Shown: positions 38,401 through 47,228, numbered from the stretch's first letter. The stretch is 64,000 nucleotides of DNA from Kineococcus sp. NBC_00420 (GCF_036021035.1 NZ_CP107930.1:4922006-4986005); one strand, 5' to 3'. The notes: generated by a model from the sequence alone, not told the origin. Program-made: numbers and translations.

Positions 38401-39840
38401 CACCTCTACGTGGTCGGCGCACCCCGCAGCGGACGCTCGCAGGTCCTGCGGACCCTCGCGGCCCGGCTGGCCGAGCAGGTGCCCACCGCGGACCTGCACC
38501 TGTACGGCCTCGACTGCGGGGGCGGCGCGCTGCTGGCCCTGGCCGGTCTCCCGCACACCGGGGCGATCGTCCAGCGCAGCGAGACCGACCGCGCGGTCCG
38601 GTTGCTGACCCGGTTGCGCAACGAGGTGCTGCGTCGCCAGGCGGGGCTCGGGGTGCTCGGCGTCGCCGACGTCGGCGAACAACGGGCCGTCTCGCCGGAC
38701 CCCTGGCCGCACCTGGTCCTGCTGCTGGACCGCTGGGAGGGGTTCCTCGGCGGGCTCGCCGAACTCGACGGCCAGGCGCCGCTCGAGCTCGTCACGATGC
38801 TGCTGCGCGAAGGAGCGGGCGTCGGGGTCCACCTGGTCGTCGCGGGCGACCGGCAGCTGCTGACCGGGCGCACCGGGACCCTCGTCGAGGACAAGCTGCT
38901 GCTGCGCCTCACCGACCGCGCGGACGCGACGATGGCCGGGCTCTCGGCCCGCCAGGTCCCCGAGGACATGGCGCCCGGGCGGCTGCTGCGCGCCGGTGCG
39001 GGCGCCGCCTCCGGCCAGGAGGCCCAGGTCGCCGTCCTCGGCGCCGACCCGTCCGGCCCGGGCCAGGTCGCCGCGCTGTCCGAGCTGGGCGGCCGGCTGC
39101 GGGCCCGTGACGGTGCCCTCCCGCGGGAGAGGCGACCGTTCCGCCTCGACACCCTCCCCGCCCACCTCGACTACCCGCGCGCCCTGGAGCTCACCGAGAC
39201 CGGCCCCGGGCGCCTCGTCGCCCTCGTCGGCGTCGGCGGGGACGACCTCGCCGGACTCGGACCCGACCTGCTCGCGGGGGCGGGCACCGCGATCGTGGCC
39301 GGCCCCGCCCGGTCCGGGCGCAGCACCGTCCTGCTCACGATGGCGCGCTCGCTGCTGGACCAGGGCGCGGAGGTCGTCGTCGCCGCGCCCCGGCCCTCCC
39401 CGTTGCGGGACCTGGCGGGCCGGCCGGGGGTCCGGGCCGTGCTCATCGGCGACGACCTGACCGTCGAGGACCTCGAACCGGTCCTCGGTCCCGCGGCCGG
39501 ACCCGCCGTCCTGCTCGTCGACGACGCCGAGCTGCTGAAGAACTGCGCCGCCGACTCCTGGCTCGCCGCCCTGGTGGCCCGCGCGGGCCGCGACGGGACG
39601 GGCGTCATCGTGGCGGGGGAGACCGCCGAGGTCGGCGCGGGCTTCTCCAACTGGCAGGTCCCGTTGCGCCGCAACCGGTGCGGGGTTCTCATCGCCCCCA
39701 GCGACATCATGGCCGGTGACGTCGTGGGGGTGCGGGTCCCGCGCAGCGCGCTCGGAGCCCCGGCCCAGCCGGGCCGGGTTCTGCTGCACACGGGCGACGG
39801 CGAGCTGCGCACCGTGGCCGTCCCGCAGTCGGTAGCCTGA
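35500..39840 (+). CDS. EccC/EssC-like type VII secretion ATPase
   Basis: A 1446-residue FtsK/SpoIIIE-family ATPase in one chain. Residues about 1-200 look like ubiquitin-like and FHA-like N-terminal domains (LFHDGRELLPETLLEDSGV). Two membrane helices lie near 223-265. The first ATPase domain is intact: Walker A GTTGSGKSELL (about 637-647), Walker B LLIVIDEFASL (about 744-754). The second (GAPRSGRSQVL, about 971) and third (AGPARSGRSTVL, about 1265; LLVDDAEL about 1338) have Arg in place of the P-loop Lys, so they are probably inactive, as is typical of these proteins. No EccB, EccD, EccE or mycosin gene is present. Confidence 0.88.
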   Translation: MRLAVTVVDPREGTRRDAVVEADPRTPLGDLTSALGTRGARLFHDGRELLPETLLEDSGVREGAVLSLHDAGGCVPAEPGGLVELRVVGGRGAGAVHRLGVGEHLVGPTGPVVVAGRAIVRIAVAPTGAVMVSAVEGDPRLEAAELTDPRLWVAGDVLDLGGAVLGIGVPAVPDAVLEPTATSADDVVGLDYNRPPRLLPPDLTTRFRLPNPPGDPTRRPFPVVAALVPLFMSAAMVTMSHNYYYLVIGLLSPVAVVANAVVDRRAGRTTHREVLARYRREKLAIERDAAEALVAERRARRATSPDPAELLLTAIGPRARLWERRRRDADHLDVRLGLADLPSTVVVEDPEELEHRRQVSATAHRVPVTVSLRENPVTGVAGTGARALASRWLVQLAVLQSPRDVSLHVLTTPAGLAEWDWLRWVPHARSEAGGAASVFVGTSTETWARRVAELATVLEDRRRTLAGLASGTRLDAPDLVVVLDGARRLRSLPGVVTLLTEGPALGIRVVCCEGDRRSLPEECSAVVEERADGTLRVERQRHAPVGGILADVPAPGWAGRIARAMAPVRDAGDDDSGAGLPDRSRLLDVLDLEPPTPQGVAARWLRRPASTTAVVGESLDGPFGIDLRADGPHGLIAGTTGSGKSELLQTIVASLAVANRPDAMTFVLVDYKGGAAFKDCVDLPHTVGMVTDLDTHLVGRALTSLGAELHRREHLLAEVGAKDLEDHDDLREAHPDRELPRIPRLLIVIDEFASLARELPDFVTGLVNIAQRGRSLGIHLLLATQRPTGVVSAEIRANTNLRIALRVTDVGESSDVLDAPDAARIAKGTPGRAYVKLGHGSLVPFQSGRVGGRRPGVSRDTAVPAPWSAPLRLEDLGRPVPRRPKGPAAKDDAAETDLRHLVDAVRGAARELQVPTPHSPWLPALPELLTAGELPAPNRPLAASFGVVDVPERQRRDPLAFDLATDGHLYVVGAPRSGRSQVLRTLAARLAEQVPTADLHLYGLDCGGGALLALAGLPHTGAIVQRSETDRAVRLLTRLRNEVLRRQAGLGVLGVADVGEQRAVSPDPWPHLVLLLDRWEGFLGGLAELDGQAPLELVTMLLREGAGVGVHLVVAGDRQLLTGRTGTLVEDKLLLRLTDRADATMAGLSARQVPEDMAPGRLLRAGAGAASGQEAQVAVLGADPSGPGQVAALSELGGRLRARDGALPRERRPFRLDTLPAHLDYPRALELTETGPGRLVALVGVGGDDLAGLGPDLLAGAGTAIVAGPARSGRSTVLLTMARSLLDQGAEVVVAAPRPSPLRDLAGRPGVRAVLIGDDLTVEDLEPVLGPAAGPAVLLVDDAELLKNCAADSWLAALVARAGRDGTGVIVAGETAEVGAGFSNWQVPLRRNRCGVLIAPSDIMAGDVVGVRVPRSALGAPAQPGRVLLHTGDGELRTVAVPQSVA
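39833..39838 (+). promoter_or_regulatory. -10 hexamer for leaderless scpA
   Basis: TAGCCT overlaps the end of the ATPase gene (stop TGA 39838-39840) and is followed after 6 nt by the scpA GTG at 39845. No Shine-Dalgarno sequence is present. Confidence 0.5.
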
Positions 39841-39844
39841 CCGC

Positions 39845-40801
39845 GTGCCGGCCAGCCCCTCCCCGACGAGTCCCGGGACCTCCGAGCAGGTCCCCGGTGG
39901 CCCCGTCGTCGACGGCCCCGTGACCGAGCAGGCTCCGTCGGTCGAGACCGGCCGGGGGGGCTTCGCCGTCCACCTCGACAACTTCGACGGCCCCTTCGAC
40001 CTGCTGCTCGGTCTGATCACCAAGCACCAGCTCGACGTCACCGAGGTGGCGATCGCCCGCGTCACCGACGACTTCATCGCCCACCTGCGCGAGGCCTCGA
40101 AGCAGGACGAGGGCTTCGACCTCGACGAGGCCAGCGAGTTCCTGCTCATCGCCGCGACCCTGCTCGACCTCAAGGCGGCCCGCCTGCTCCCCGCGGCCGA
40201 CGTCGAGGACGCCGACGACCTCGCCCTGCTCGAGGCGCGCGACCTCCTCTTCGCCCGCCTGCTGCAGTACCGCGCCTACAAGCAGGTCGCCGCCCTGCTC
40301 GCGGAACGCTTCGCCGACGCCTCCCGCCGGGTGCCGCGCGCCGTCGCGATGGAACCGCACTTCGAGAAGCTCCTGCCGGAACTCGTGCTCACCGTCAGCC
40401 CGGAGCAGTTCGCGGCGCTCGCCGCTCGCGCCCTCACCCCCAAGCCGATCGCGATGGTCGGGTTGGACCACCTGCACCAGTCCGCCGTGAGCGTCCGCGA
40501 GCAGGCGACCCTGATGGTCGACCGCTTGCGGCGCAGGGGAACCGTCACGTTCGCGGAACTCGTCGAGGACGCCGGGGAGGGGGAACTCGGCACGCTGGTC
40601 ATCGTCGCGCGGTTCCTCGCCGTCCTGGAACTGTTCCGCGAGCGCCGGGTGCGCCTGGACCAGCCCGAGGCCCTGGGTGTGCTGACGGTGCGCTGGGACG
40701 CCCAGGCCGAGGCGAACCAGGGTGAGGCGGCGGCCGCGGTGCCCGCGGGGTTGGACGAGTTCGAGGGTGCTCCCGGCGCCCCGGGAGGGAACGGGTCGTG
40801 A
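39845..40801 (+). CDS. scpA: segregation and condensation protein ScpA
   Basis: A 318-residue kleisin that bridges SMC heads. The first 38 residues are a Pro/Ser-rich extension. The kleisin N-terminus starts at FAVHLDNFDGPFDLLLGLI (about 40-58), followed by the helical ITKHQLDVTEVAIARVTDDF. The C-terminal winged helix (about 225-270) includes GELGTLVIVARFLAVLELF. It overlaps scpB by 4 nt. The scpA-scpB-rluB order is conserved in actinobacteria, and parA is normally just upstream. Confidence 0.95.
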   Translation: MPASPSPTSPGTSEQVPGGPVVDGPVTEQAPSVETGRGGFAVHLDNFDGPFDLLLGLITKHQLDVTEVAIARVTDDFIAHLREASKQDEGFDLDEASEFLLIAATLLDLKAARLLPAADVEDADDLALLEARDLLFARLLQYRAYKQVAALLAERFADASRRVPRAVAMEPHFEKLLPELVLTVSPEQFAALAARALTPKPIAMVGLDHLHQSAVSVREQATLMVDRLRRRGTVTFAELVEDAGEGELGTLVIVARFLAVLELFRERRVRLDQPEALGVLTVRWDAQAEANQGEAAAAVPAGLDEFEGAPGAPGGNGS

Positions 40802-41544
40802 CCGGAGATGTGCTCGACGAGGCGGCGCAGGACGACGGGGGTCGCCGGATCCGCGGTGCGCTCGAGGCCGTCCTCATGGTGGCCGACGAACCGGTGCAGT
40901 CGCGCGCGCTGGCCCGCGCGACGGGGGAGAACGCCGACGAGGTCGATCTGCTGCTGCGCGAACTGGCGGGGGAGTACGCCGAGCAGGGGCGTGGGTTCGA
41001 GCTGCGCGAGGTCGGCGGTGGGTGGCGGATGTACTCCCGGGCCGAGCACGCCGACGTCGTCGAGGCGTTCCTGCTGGACGGGCAGACCGCGAAGCTGACC
41101 CAGGCGGCGCTGGAGACGCTGGCGATCGTCGCCTACCGCCAGCCCGTCAGCCGCGCGCGGGTCTCCGCGGTGCGCGGCGTGAGCGTCGACGGGGTGATGC
41201 GGACGTTGCTGACCCGTGGGCTGGTCTGCGAGGCGGGGGTCGAGGTGTCCTCGCAGGCGACGCTCTACCGCACGACGGAGGAGTTCCTGCAGCGGATGGG
41301 GCTCGACAGCCTCGAGGACCTGCCGCCGCTGGCGCCCTTCCTGCCGGAGGAGGTGTCGATGGACGACCTCGAGCCGCGGGAGCTCCTGGCCGAGCCGATC
41401 CCGCAGTCGATCGCCGAGCCGATCCTCGAGCCGGTTCCGAGCACTCCCGATGTGCGCGACAATGGCGGGTCGGAGCCCGAGGCTCCCGCGGCCGGGCCGG
41501 AACCGGAATCGGCCGAACCCCAGCAGCAGGAGGACACACCATGA
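40798..41544 (+). CDS. scpB: segregation and condensation protein ScpB
   Basis: A 248-residue protein with two winged-helix domains: GALEAVLMVADEPVQSRALA (about 20-39) and LTQAALETLAIVAYRQPVSR (about 100-119), then VRGVSVDGVMRTLLTRGLV. These are the family hallmarks; ScpB dimers bind the ScpA kleisin. A Glu/Pro-rich C-terminal tail (about 190-248) is extra and probably disordered. GTG start and 4-nt overlaps on both sides mean tight coupling with scpA and rluB. Confidence 0.94.
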   Translation: MTGDVLDEAAQDDGGRRIRGALEAVLMVADEPVQSRALARATGENADEVDLLLRELAGEYAEQGRGFELREVGGGWRMYSRAEHADVVEAFLLDGQTAKLTQAALETLAIVAYRQPVSRARVSAVRGVSVDGVMRTLLTRGLVCEAGVEVSSQATLYRTTEEFLQRMGLDSLEDLPPLAPFLPEEVSMDDLEPRELLAEPIPQSIAEPILEPVPSTPDVRDNGGSEPEAPAAGPEPESAEPQQQEDTP

Positions 41545-42533
41545 GCCCGAAGGCGCCCCGCAGCAGCGGTGGCCGAGGGCAGGGCCGCCCCCAGAGGTCG
41601 GACCGCCCCAGCACCGGAGGTCGTCCCTCCGGCAAGAGCGGCGGCCGGCCCCAGCAGGGCGGGCCGAAGGGGACCGGCGGGAAGGCCGCACCCGGCGCCC
41701 GCCGCGGTTCCGCGAAGCGGATGACGGACAACGTCAAGCCGGCGCCGCAGCCGCCGCGTCGCGGTCCGGGCCCGGTCAGGGCCCACCCCGGCACGGACGT
41801 CCACGACCCCGAGGGCGTGCGTCTGCAGAAGGTCCTCGCCCAGGCCGGGGCCGGGTCCCGTCGCGCCTGCGAGGAGATGATCACCGCGGGCCGCGTCACC
41901 GTCGACGGTGAGGTCGTCACCGAGCTCGGGGTCCGCATCGACCCGACGCGCCAGGTCGTGCACGTGGACGGCATGCGCTTCTCCATCGACGACGAGCTCG
42001 TCTACATCATGGTGAACAAGCCCAAGGGCGTCGTCTCCACCATGTACGACGAGGACGGCCGGCTGAACCTGGCCGACATGGTCGGTCCGCGCGAGGAACG
42101 GCTGTTCCACGTCGGCCGCCTCGACCTCGAGACCGAGGGCCTGATCCTGCTGACCAACGACGGGGCGCTGACCCACCGGTTGCAGCACCCCTCGTTCGGG
42201 GTGCAGAAGACCTACCTCGCCGAGGTCCGCGGTCCCGTCAAGCGTGACCTCGGGCGCAACCTGCGCGCCGGGATCGAGCTCGACGACGGCCCGGTGCAGG
42301 TCGACTCGTTCAAGCTGGTCGACTCCAAGCCGGGCTACGCCCTGGTCGAGGTGATCCTGCACGAGGGTCGCAAGCACATCGTGCGTCGTCTGCTGGAGGC
42401 CGAGGGCTACCCCGTCCTGAAGCTGGTGCGCGTGCAGATGGGCCCGATCGTCCTGGGTGACCTCAAGCCGGGCAAGAACCGCCGCCTGACCCGCGGCGAG
42501 GTCCAGCAGCTCATGGCGGTCGCGGGGCTGTGA
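41541..42533 (+). CDS. rluB: 23S rRNA pseudouridine synthase RluB
   Basis: A 330-residue pseudouridine synthase. A basic, Gly/Pro/Arg-rich N-terminus of about 88 residues precedes the S4 domain (VRLQKVLAQAGAGSRRACEE, about 92-111). The catalytic Asp is in HVGRLDLETEGLILLTND (about 190-207). It makes a pseudouridine near position 2605 in 23S helix 93 in the known homologues. The ATG overlaps the scpB stop. The long basic extension may help RNA binding. Confidence 0.93.
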   Translation: MSPKAPRSSGGRGQGRPQRSDRPSTGGRPSGKSGGRPQQGGPKGTGGKAAPGARRGSAKRMTDNVKPAPQPPRRGPGPVRAHPGTDVHDPEGVRLQKVLAQAGAGSRRACEEMITAGRVTVDGEVVTELGVRIDPTRQVVHVDGMRFSIDDELVYIMVNKPKGVVSTMYDEDGRLNLADMVGPREERLFHVGRLDLETEGLILLTNDGALTHRLQHPSFGVQKTYLAEVRGPVKRDLGRNLRAGIELDDGPVQVDSFKLVDSKPGYALVEVILHEGRKHIVRRLLEAEGYPVLKLVRVQMGPIVLGDLKPGKNRRLTRGEVQQLMAVAGL

Positions 42534-42555
42534 GCGCTGCGCAGTCCGGGACGGA

Positions 42556-42561
42556 TACCCT
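42556..42561 (+). promoter_or_regulatory. -10 hexamer for leaderless aroH
   Basis: TACCCT with 7 nt to GTG 42569 and no ribosome site. Same layout as at xerD, scpA and cmk. Confidence 0.45.
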
Positions 42562-42568
42562 GCCGCGC

Positions 42569-42931
42569 GTGTCGGTTCGGGCGGTTCGTGGTGCGGTGCA
42601 GGTGGACGTCGACGAGCGCGGGGAGGTGCTGTCGCGGACGAGGGACCTCGTCCAGGAGGTCGTCCAGGCCAACGACCTGACCCTCGACGACTTCATCAGC
42701 GTGATCTTCACCTCCACCGCCGACCTGGTCTCGGAGTTCCCCGCCGTCGCGGCGCGGGAGCTCGGGATGGGTGACGTGCCGCTGATGTGCGCGCGCGAGC
42801 TCGAGATCGCCGGGTCCATGCCCCGGGTGATCCGCCTGATGGCCCATGTCGAGACCACACGGGCCCGCAGCGAGATGAAGCACGTCTACCTCAACGGTGC
42901 GCAGGCCCTGCGGCGCGACATCGCGCAGTGA
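42569..42931 (+). CDS. aroH: chorismate mutase, AroH type
   Basis: A 120-residue AroH-class chorismate mutase that converts chorismate to prephenate. It opens VRAVRGAVQVDVDERGEVLS, followed by LDDFISVIFTSTADLVSEFP and, near the C-terminus, MPRVIRLMAHVET and HVYLNGAQALRRD. The active-site Arg residues near 5 and 88 and the Glu in RDLVQEVV are in the expected places. The fold is a trimeric barrel, distinct from the helical AroQ enzymes. tyrA follows 19 nt later, so the pair covers the first two steps from chorismate to tyrosine. Confidence 0.93.
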   Translation: MSVRAVRGAVQVDVDERGEVLSRTRDLVQEVVQANDLTLDDFISVIFTSTADLVSEFPAVAARELGMGDVPLMCARELEIAGSMPRVIRLMAHVETTRARSEMKHVYLNGAQALRRDIAQ

Positions 42932-42950
42932 CCGGCCCGGTGGTCCCGAC

Positions 42951-44063
42951 GTGACGCTCGACGCGGCCGCACCGGCCCGCACCCGGGGGACGGTGCGCGT
43001 GGTCGGCACCGGCCTGCTGGGCACCTCGGCCGCCCTCGCGCTGACCCTGCGCGGGGTGGACGTGGTCCTCGTCGACCCCTCGCCGACGGCGGTCGCGCTG
43101 GCCCGTGACCTGGGTGCCGGTCGCTTCCCCGCGGCGGGCGACGACCCGGCCCTGGTGCTCGTGGCCGCACCGCCCGACGTCGTCGCGGAGGTCGTCGCGG
43201 CCGAGCTCGCGGCGTTCCCGCGAGCCGTCGTCACCGACGTCGCCAGCGTCAAGGGCGGACCCCTGGCCAGCCTCACCGCCGCGGGTGCGGACCTGCGTCG
43301 CTACGTCGGCAGCCACCCGATGGCGGGGCGGGAACGCTCCGGTGCGGTGTCCGCGCGGACGGACCTGTTCGCCGGTCGGCCCTGGGTGATCGCCGCGACC
43401 GGGGTCACCGACCCCGTCGCGGTGCGAGCCGTCCGCGACCTCGCGATGGACTGCGGCGGGGTGCCCGTGACGATGGCCGCGGCCGAGCACGACGCGGCCG
43501 TGGCCGTCGTCTCGCACGCCCCGCAGGTCGCCGCGAGTCTCGTCGCCGCCCGCCTGCGCGAGGCCTCCGAGACCGCCGTCGGGCTCGCCGGTCAGGGGTT
43601 GCGCGACGTCACCCGGATCGCCGGCAGCGACCCCACGTTGTGGGCGCAGATCCTGGCCGGCAACGCCGCCCCCGTGGCCGACGTGCTCGAGGACCTGCGC
43701 CGCGACCTCGACGACGTCGTCGGCGCGTTGCGGGCGCTCGCCCTCGACCCGACGGCTCCCGGCGCCCGCGGTCGCCTGGCCCGGGTGATCGCCGACGGGG
43801 GGTCCGGGCGCGACCGGATCCCGGGCAAGCACGGCAGTGCGCCGACGGCCTACACCACCGTCGTCGTGGTCGTCCCCGACCGGCCGGGGGCGTTGGGACG
43901 GTTGCTGACGGAGGTCGGCGAGGCGGGCGTGAACCTCGAGGACCTGCGGCTGGAGCACTCCGAGGGGCAGGCCGTGGCGCTGGCCTCCATCGACGTCCTC
44001 CCCGCGTCCGCCGACCCGCTCACCGAGGCCCTGCGGGCGCGCGGGTGGACGGTTCCCCGCTGA
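42951..44063 (+). CDS. tyrA: prephenate dehydrogenase
   Basis: A 370-residue TyrA-type dehydrogenase. The Rossmann motif is VVGTGLLGTSAALAL (about 17-31), the catalytic/substrate segment is VGSHPMAGRERSGAVSART (about 121-139, with His and Ser), and the helical dimer domain follows. The C-terminal ACT domain (about 300-368, VVVVVPDRPGALGRLLTEV) probably mediates feedback by tyrosine. GTG 42951 is the first start after aroH. It makes 4-hydroxyphenylpyruvate from prephenate. Confidence 0.92.
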   Translation: MTLDAAAPARTRGTVRVVGTGLLGTSAALALTLRGVDVVLVDPSPTAVALARDLGAGRFPAAGDDPALVLVAAPPDVVAEVVAAELAAFPRAVVTDVASVKGGPLASLTAAGADLRRYVGSHPMAGRERSGAVSARTDLFAGRPWVIAATGVTDPVAVRAVRDLAMDCGGVPVTMAAAEHDAAVAVVSHAPQVAASLVAARLREASETAVGLAGQGLRDVTRIAGSDPTLWAQILAGNAAPVADVLEDLRRDLDDVVGALRALALDPTAPGARGRLARVIADGGSGRDRIPGKHGSAPTAYTTVVVVVPDRPGALGRLLTEVGEAGVNLEDLRLEHSEGQAVALASIDVLPASADPLTEALRARGWTVPR

Positions 44064-44121
44064 GCCCGGCCACGGCTCCGGGCCGGCCGGTGACGATTCA
44101 CGGCGGGGTGCCCGCGTCGAC

Positions 44122-44127
44122 TAACCT
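44122..44127 (+). promoter_or_regulatory. -10 hexamer for leaderless cmk
   Basis: TAACCT with 6 nt to GTG 44134. This is the closest match to a consensus actinobacterial -10 box in the set. Confidence 0.55.
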
Positions 44128-44133
44128 CGACCG

Positions 44134-44934
44134 GTGTCCTCCTCGTCCGCTGCCAGTGGCCCCGTCGCGTCCGCAACCGTCCCCGACGAGGTGTCCGTGG
44201 TGAGCAGTTCCCTCGTCGTGGCCGTCGACGGCCCCTCCGGCAGCGGCAAGTCCAGCGTGAGCCGGGCCGCGGCCCGTGCGCTCGGCGTGGCGTTCCTGGA
44301 CACCGGGGCGATGTACCGCGCGGTGACCTGGGCGGCGATGCGGGACGGGATCGACCTGGGCGACGCGGTCGCCGTCGCCACGCACGTGCGCAGCGTCACC
44401 CTCTCGATGGGTACGGACCCCGCGGCGCCCACGGTCGCCGTCGTCGGCGCGGACGGAGCCGAGACCGACCTCACCGAGGCCGTGCGCTCCGCCGAGGTCA
44501 CCGGCAACGTCAGCGCGGTCGCCTCGGTACCCGACGTTCGCCACGACCTGGTCCTGCGTCAGCGCGCGCTCATCGAGTCCGCCTGCGTCGCACCGCTCGC
44601 CGGTCGCAACGCGGGGGTCGTGGCCGAGGGCCGCGACATCACCACGGTCGTCGCCCCCGACGCGGACGTGCGGATCCTGCTGACCGCGGACGAGAGCGTG
44701 CGCCTGGCCCGCCGTGCGCAGCAGGACCTCGGTGCGGCCGACGAGGCCGCCGTCGCGGCGACCCGCCACGCCGTCGTCGAACGGGACCGCGTGGACTCCC
44801 GCACGACGGCCTTCACCTCCGCCGCCGACGGGGTCGTGACGCTCGACTCCACCCACCTCGACTTCGAGGGCACCGTCGCCGCCGTGCTCGAGGTCGTCGC
44901 GCGGGCCACCACGCCCTCCGGGGAGCGGCCGTGA
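44134..44934 (+). CDS. cmk: cytidylate kinase
   Basis: A 266-residue (d)CMP kinase. The P-loop is DGPSGSGKSS (about 32-41), followed by FLDTGAMYRAVTWAAM, the CMP-binding region, and GVVAEGRDITTVVAPDADVR (about 166-185). The long NMP insert of bacterial Cmk is present. The N-terminal 26 residues before the core are an extension; an internal GTG (SVVSSSLVV) could be used instead. It overlaps plsC by 4 nt; the order cmk-der is conserved in actinobacteria. Confidence 0.93.
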   Translation: MSSSSAASGPVASATVPDEVSVVSSSLVVAVDGPSGSGKSSVSRAAARALGVAFLDTGAMYRAVTWAAMRDGIDLGDAVAVATHVRSVTLSMGTDPAAPTVAVVGADGAETDLTEAVRSAEVTGNVSAVASVPDVRHDLVLRQRALIESACVAPLAGRNAGVVAEGRDITTVVAPDADVRILLTADESVRLARRAQQDLGAADEAAVAATRHAVVERDRVDSRTTAFTSAADGVVTLDSTHLDFEGTVAAVLEVVARATTPSGERP

Positions 44935-45686
44935 ACAAGGCTCCCGTGGGCGGTTCCCATCCCGACGCGCCGAGGCCCTGGACCCGGGCCGTCGGCACGC
45001 TCTTCGCTAGGGGCCTCTGGAACTCCAGGGTCATCGGTGCGGAGAACGTCCCGACGACCGGTCCGGTGCTCTTCGCCGCCAACCACGCCTCGATCATGGA
45101 CGGCCCGTTGCTGTACGGCGTCACGCCGCGGGCCGCGCACTTCCTCGTGAAGAAGGAGATGTTCGAGGGCTCCGCGCTCAACCGCTTCGTCGGCTGGTCG
45201 CTCCTGCAGGCCGGGCAGATCCCGATCGACCGGACCCGCGGCGACCGCGACGCGCTGCAGTCCGTGCTCGCCGTCCTCGCCGCGGGCGGCGCGGCCGGGG
45301 TGTTCCCCGAGGGCACCCGCGGTCGCGGTGACGCCGCGAGCGTGCGCAGCGGCATTGCGTGGATCGCGTTGCAGTCCGGCGCCCCCGTCGTGCCCGTCGC
45401 CTGCCTCGGAGCGCACCGGGCCGGCGAGAAACCCCGCTCGGTGCCCCCGCTGCGCCGCAAGCTCAGCTTCTGCTTCGGCGAACCCTTCACCGTGGTGAAG
45501 GACCCCGGCGTACCAGGGCGTGTCGCCCTGGCCGACGCCGTCGAGCAGGTCCGGGTCAAGCTGTCCAGCCACGTGCTGGACTCCTTGCAGCGCACCGGCA
45601 TCCACCTACCCGAAGACCAGGACGGTGTCGACGAGCTGGGGCTCGGCGAGATGGCGTCCGACGACGTGCCAGGAGGCACCCGGTGA
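44931..45686 (+). CDS. plsC: 1-acylglycerol-3-phosphate acyltransferase
   Basis: A 251-residue PlsC-type acyltransferase. The catalytic NHxxxxD is NHASIMD (about 52-58) and the substrate motif is [10 protein letters not shown] (about 124-133), followed by [11 protein letters not shown]. It acylates lysophosphatidate on the inner face of the membrane in phospholipid synthesis. No strong membrane helix is visible. It lies between cmk and der with 4-nt overlaps on both sides. Confidence 0.9.
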   Translation: MNKAPVGGSHPDAPRPWTRAVGTLFARGLWNSRVIGAENVPTTGPVLFAANHASIMDGPLLYGVTPRAAHFLVKKEMFEGSALNRFVGWSLLQAGQIPIDRTRGDRDALQSVLAVLAAGGAAGVFPEGTRGRGDAASVRSGIAWIALQSGAPVVPVACLGAHRAGEKPRSVPPLRRKLSFCFGEPFTVVKDPGVPGRVALADAVEQVRVKLSSHVLDSLQRTGIHLPEDQDGVDELGLGEMASDDVPGGTR

Positions 45687-47170
45687 GCACCACCCCCGAG
45701 AACCCCGAAACTCCCGACGAGACCCAGGTTCCCGACGAGAACGTCGAACGCGCTCTGCGCGTCGGCCTCGACGACTACGACCTCTCGCCCGAGGACGTCG
45801 CCCTGCTGGAGTCCGACGGCTCCGACGACGGTGACGACGCCCCCACGGGCCCGCTGCCGGTGCTGGCCGTCGTCGGCCGGCCCAACGTCGGGAAGTCGAC
45901 GCTGGTGAACCGCATCATCGGCCGCCGCGAGGCGGTCGTCGAGGACGTGCCCGGCGTCACCCGTGACCGTGTCGCCTACCCGGCGAACTGGGCCGGCCGC
46001 GACTTCACCCTCGTCGACACCGGCGGCTGGGAGGCCAAGGCCGAGGGCCTCAACCTCGCCGTCGCCGACCAGGCGGAACTCGCGATCGAACTCGCCGACG
46101 CGGTGATGTTCGTCGTCGACGGGACCGTCGGCGCGACGGCCAGCGACGAGCAGGTCGTCCGCCTGCTGCGCAAGTCCGGTCGTCCCGTGACCCTCATCGC
46201 CAACAAGGTCGACGGTCCCCGCCAGGAGGCCGACGCGACCGAGCTCTGGGGCCTCGGCCTCGGTGAGCCGCACCCCGTCTCGGCGCTGCACGGGCGCGGT
46301 ACGGGCGACGCCCTCGACGCCGCGGTGAAGACGCTGCCTGCGGTCTCCGCGGTCGGTGGCGGCTACCAGCTGGAGGGCGGCCCGCGGCGCGTCGCGCTGC
46401 TCGGGCGTCCCAACGTCGGCAAGTCCTCGATGCTCAACAAGCTCGCCGGGTCCGACCGGGTGGTCGTGCACCCCACGGCCGGCACCACCCGCGACCCCGT
46501 CGACGAGCTCATCGAGCTCGGTGGACGCACCTGGCGCTTCGTCGACACCGCCGGCATCCGTCGTCGCGTGCACCTCACCAAGGGCGCCGACTTCTACGCC
46601 TCGCTGCGCACCCAGACCGCGCTGGAGAAGGCCGAGGTCGCCGTCGTCCTCGTCGACGCCAGCGAGCCGCTGGCCGAGCAGGACATCCGGGTCATCTCCA
46701 CCGTCGTGGAGTCCGGGCGGGCCCTCGTCGTCGCCTACAACAAGTGGGACCTGACCGACGAGGAGCGCCGGCACTACCTCGAGCGCGAGATCGAGAAGGA
46801 ACTCGTCCAGATCCCGTGGGCGCCCCGCGTGAACGTGTCGGCCTTCACCGGCCGGCACATGGAGCGTCTCGTCCCCGCGATCGACATCGCGCTGGACTCG
46901 TGGGAGATGCGCATCCCCACCGGGCGCCTCAACGCGTTCCTCGGCTCGATCGTCGCCGCCCACCCGCACCCGGTGCGGGGCGGCAAGCAACCGCGCATCC
47001 TCTTCGGGACTCAGGCCTCGACCAAGCCGCCGCGCTTCGTCATCTTCGCCAGCGGCTTCCTCGAGGCCGGGTACCGCCGGTTCATCGAGCGTCGTCTGCG
47101 CGAGGAGTTCGGCTTCGAGGGCACACCGATCGAGGTCAGCGTCCGCGTGCGGGAGAAGCGCAAACGATGA
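45683..47170 (+). CDS. der: ribosome assembly GTPase Der (EngA)
   Basis: A 495-residue protein with two GTPase domains in tandem: [14 protein letters not shown] (about 67) with DTGGW, and [15 protein letters not shown] (about 241) with DTAGIRRR, each with NKxD (NKVD, NKWD). The C-terminal KH-like domain ends in [11 protein letters not shown]. Der is needed for 50S subunit maturation. The N-terminal 55 residues are acidic. AGGAGG lies 6 nt before GTG 45683. The gene ends the core run and is followed by a terminator and tRNA-Pro. Confidence 0.96.
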   Translation: MSTTPENPETPDETQVPDENVERALRVGLDDYDLSPEDVALLESDGSDDGDDAPTGPLPVLAVVGRPNVGKSTLVNRIIGRREAVVEDVPGVTRDRVAYPANWAGRDFTLVDTGGWEAKAEGLNLAVADQAELAIELADAVMFVVDGTVGATASDEQVVRLLRKSGRPVTLIANKVDGPRQEADATELWGLGLGEPHPVSALHGRGTGDALDAAVKTLPAVSAVGGGYQLEGGPRRVALLGRPNVGKSSMLNKLAGSDRVVVHPTAGTTRDPVDELIELGGRTWRFVDTAGIRRRVHLTKGADFYASLRTQTALEKAEVAVVLVDASEPLAEQDIRVISTVVESGRALVVAYNKWDLTDEERRHYLEREIEKELVQIPWAPRVNVSAFTGRHMERLVPAIDIALDSWEMRIPTGRLNAFLGSIVAAHPHPVRGGKQPRILFGTQASTKPPRFVIFASGFLEAGYRRFIERRLREEFGFEGTPIEVSVRVREKRKR

Positions 47171-47181
47171 GGTAGGGTTCT

Positions 47182-47209
47182 ACCCGGCCCGCAAAGAACG
47201 GGGCCGGGT
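47182..47209 (+). terminator. terminator after der
   Basis: A 9-bp stem (ACCCGGCCC at 47182-47190 with GGGCCGGGT at 47201-47209) and a 10-nt loop. A TAGGGT hexamer at 47173-47178 just before it could be the -10 of the tRNA promoter. Confidence 0.65.
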
Positions 47210-47228
47210 GGTCGTTCCTCGGAGCGAT

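Noticed and set aside
34904-39840. A complete ESX secretion locus
   Set aside because: EccB, EccD, EccE, EccA and mycosin genes are all absent in the window; only two components can be supported.
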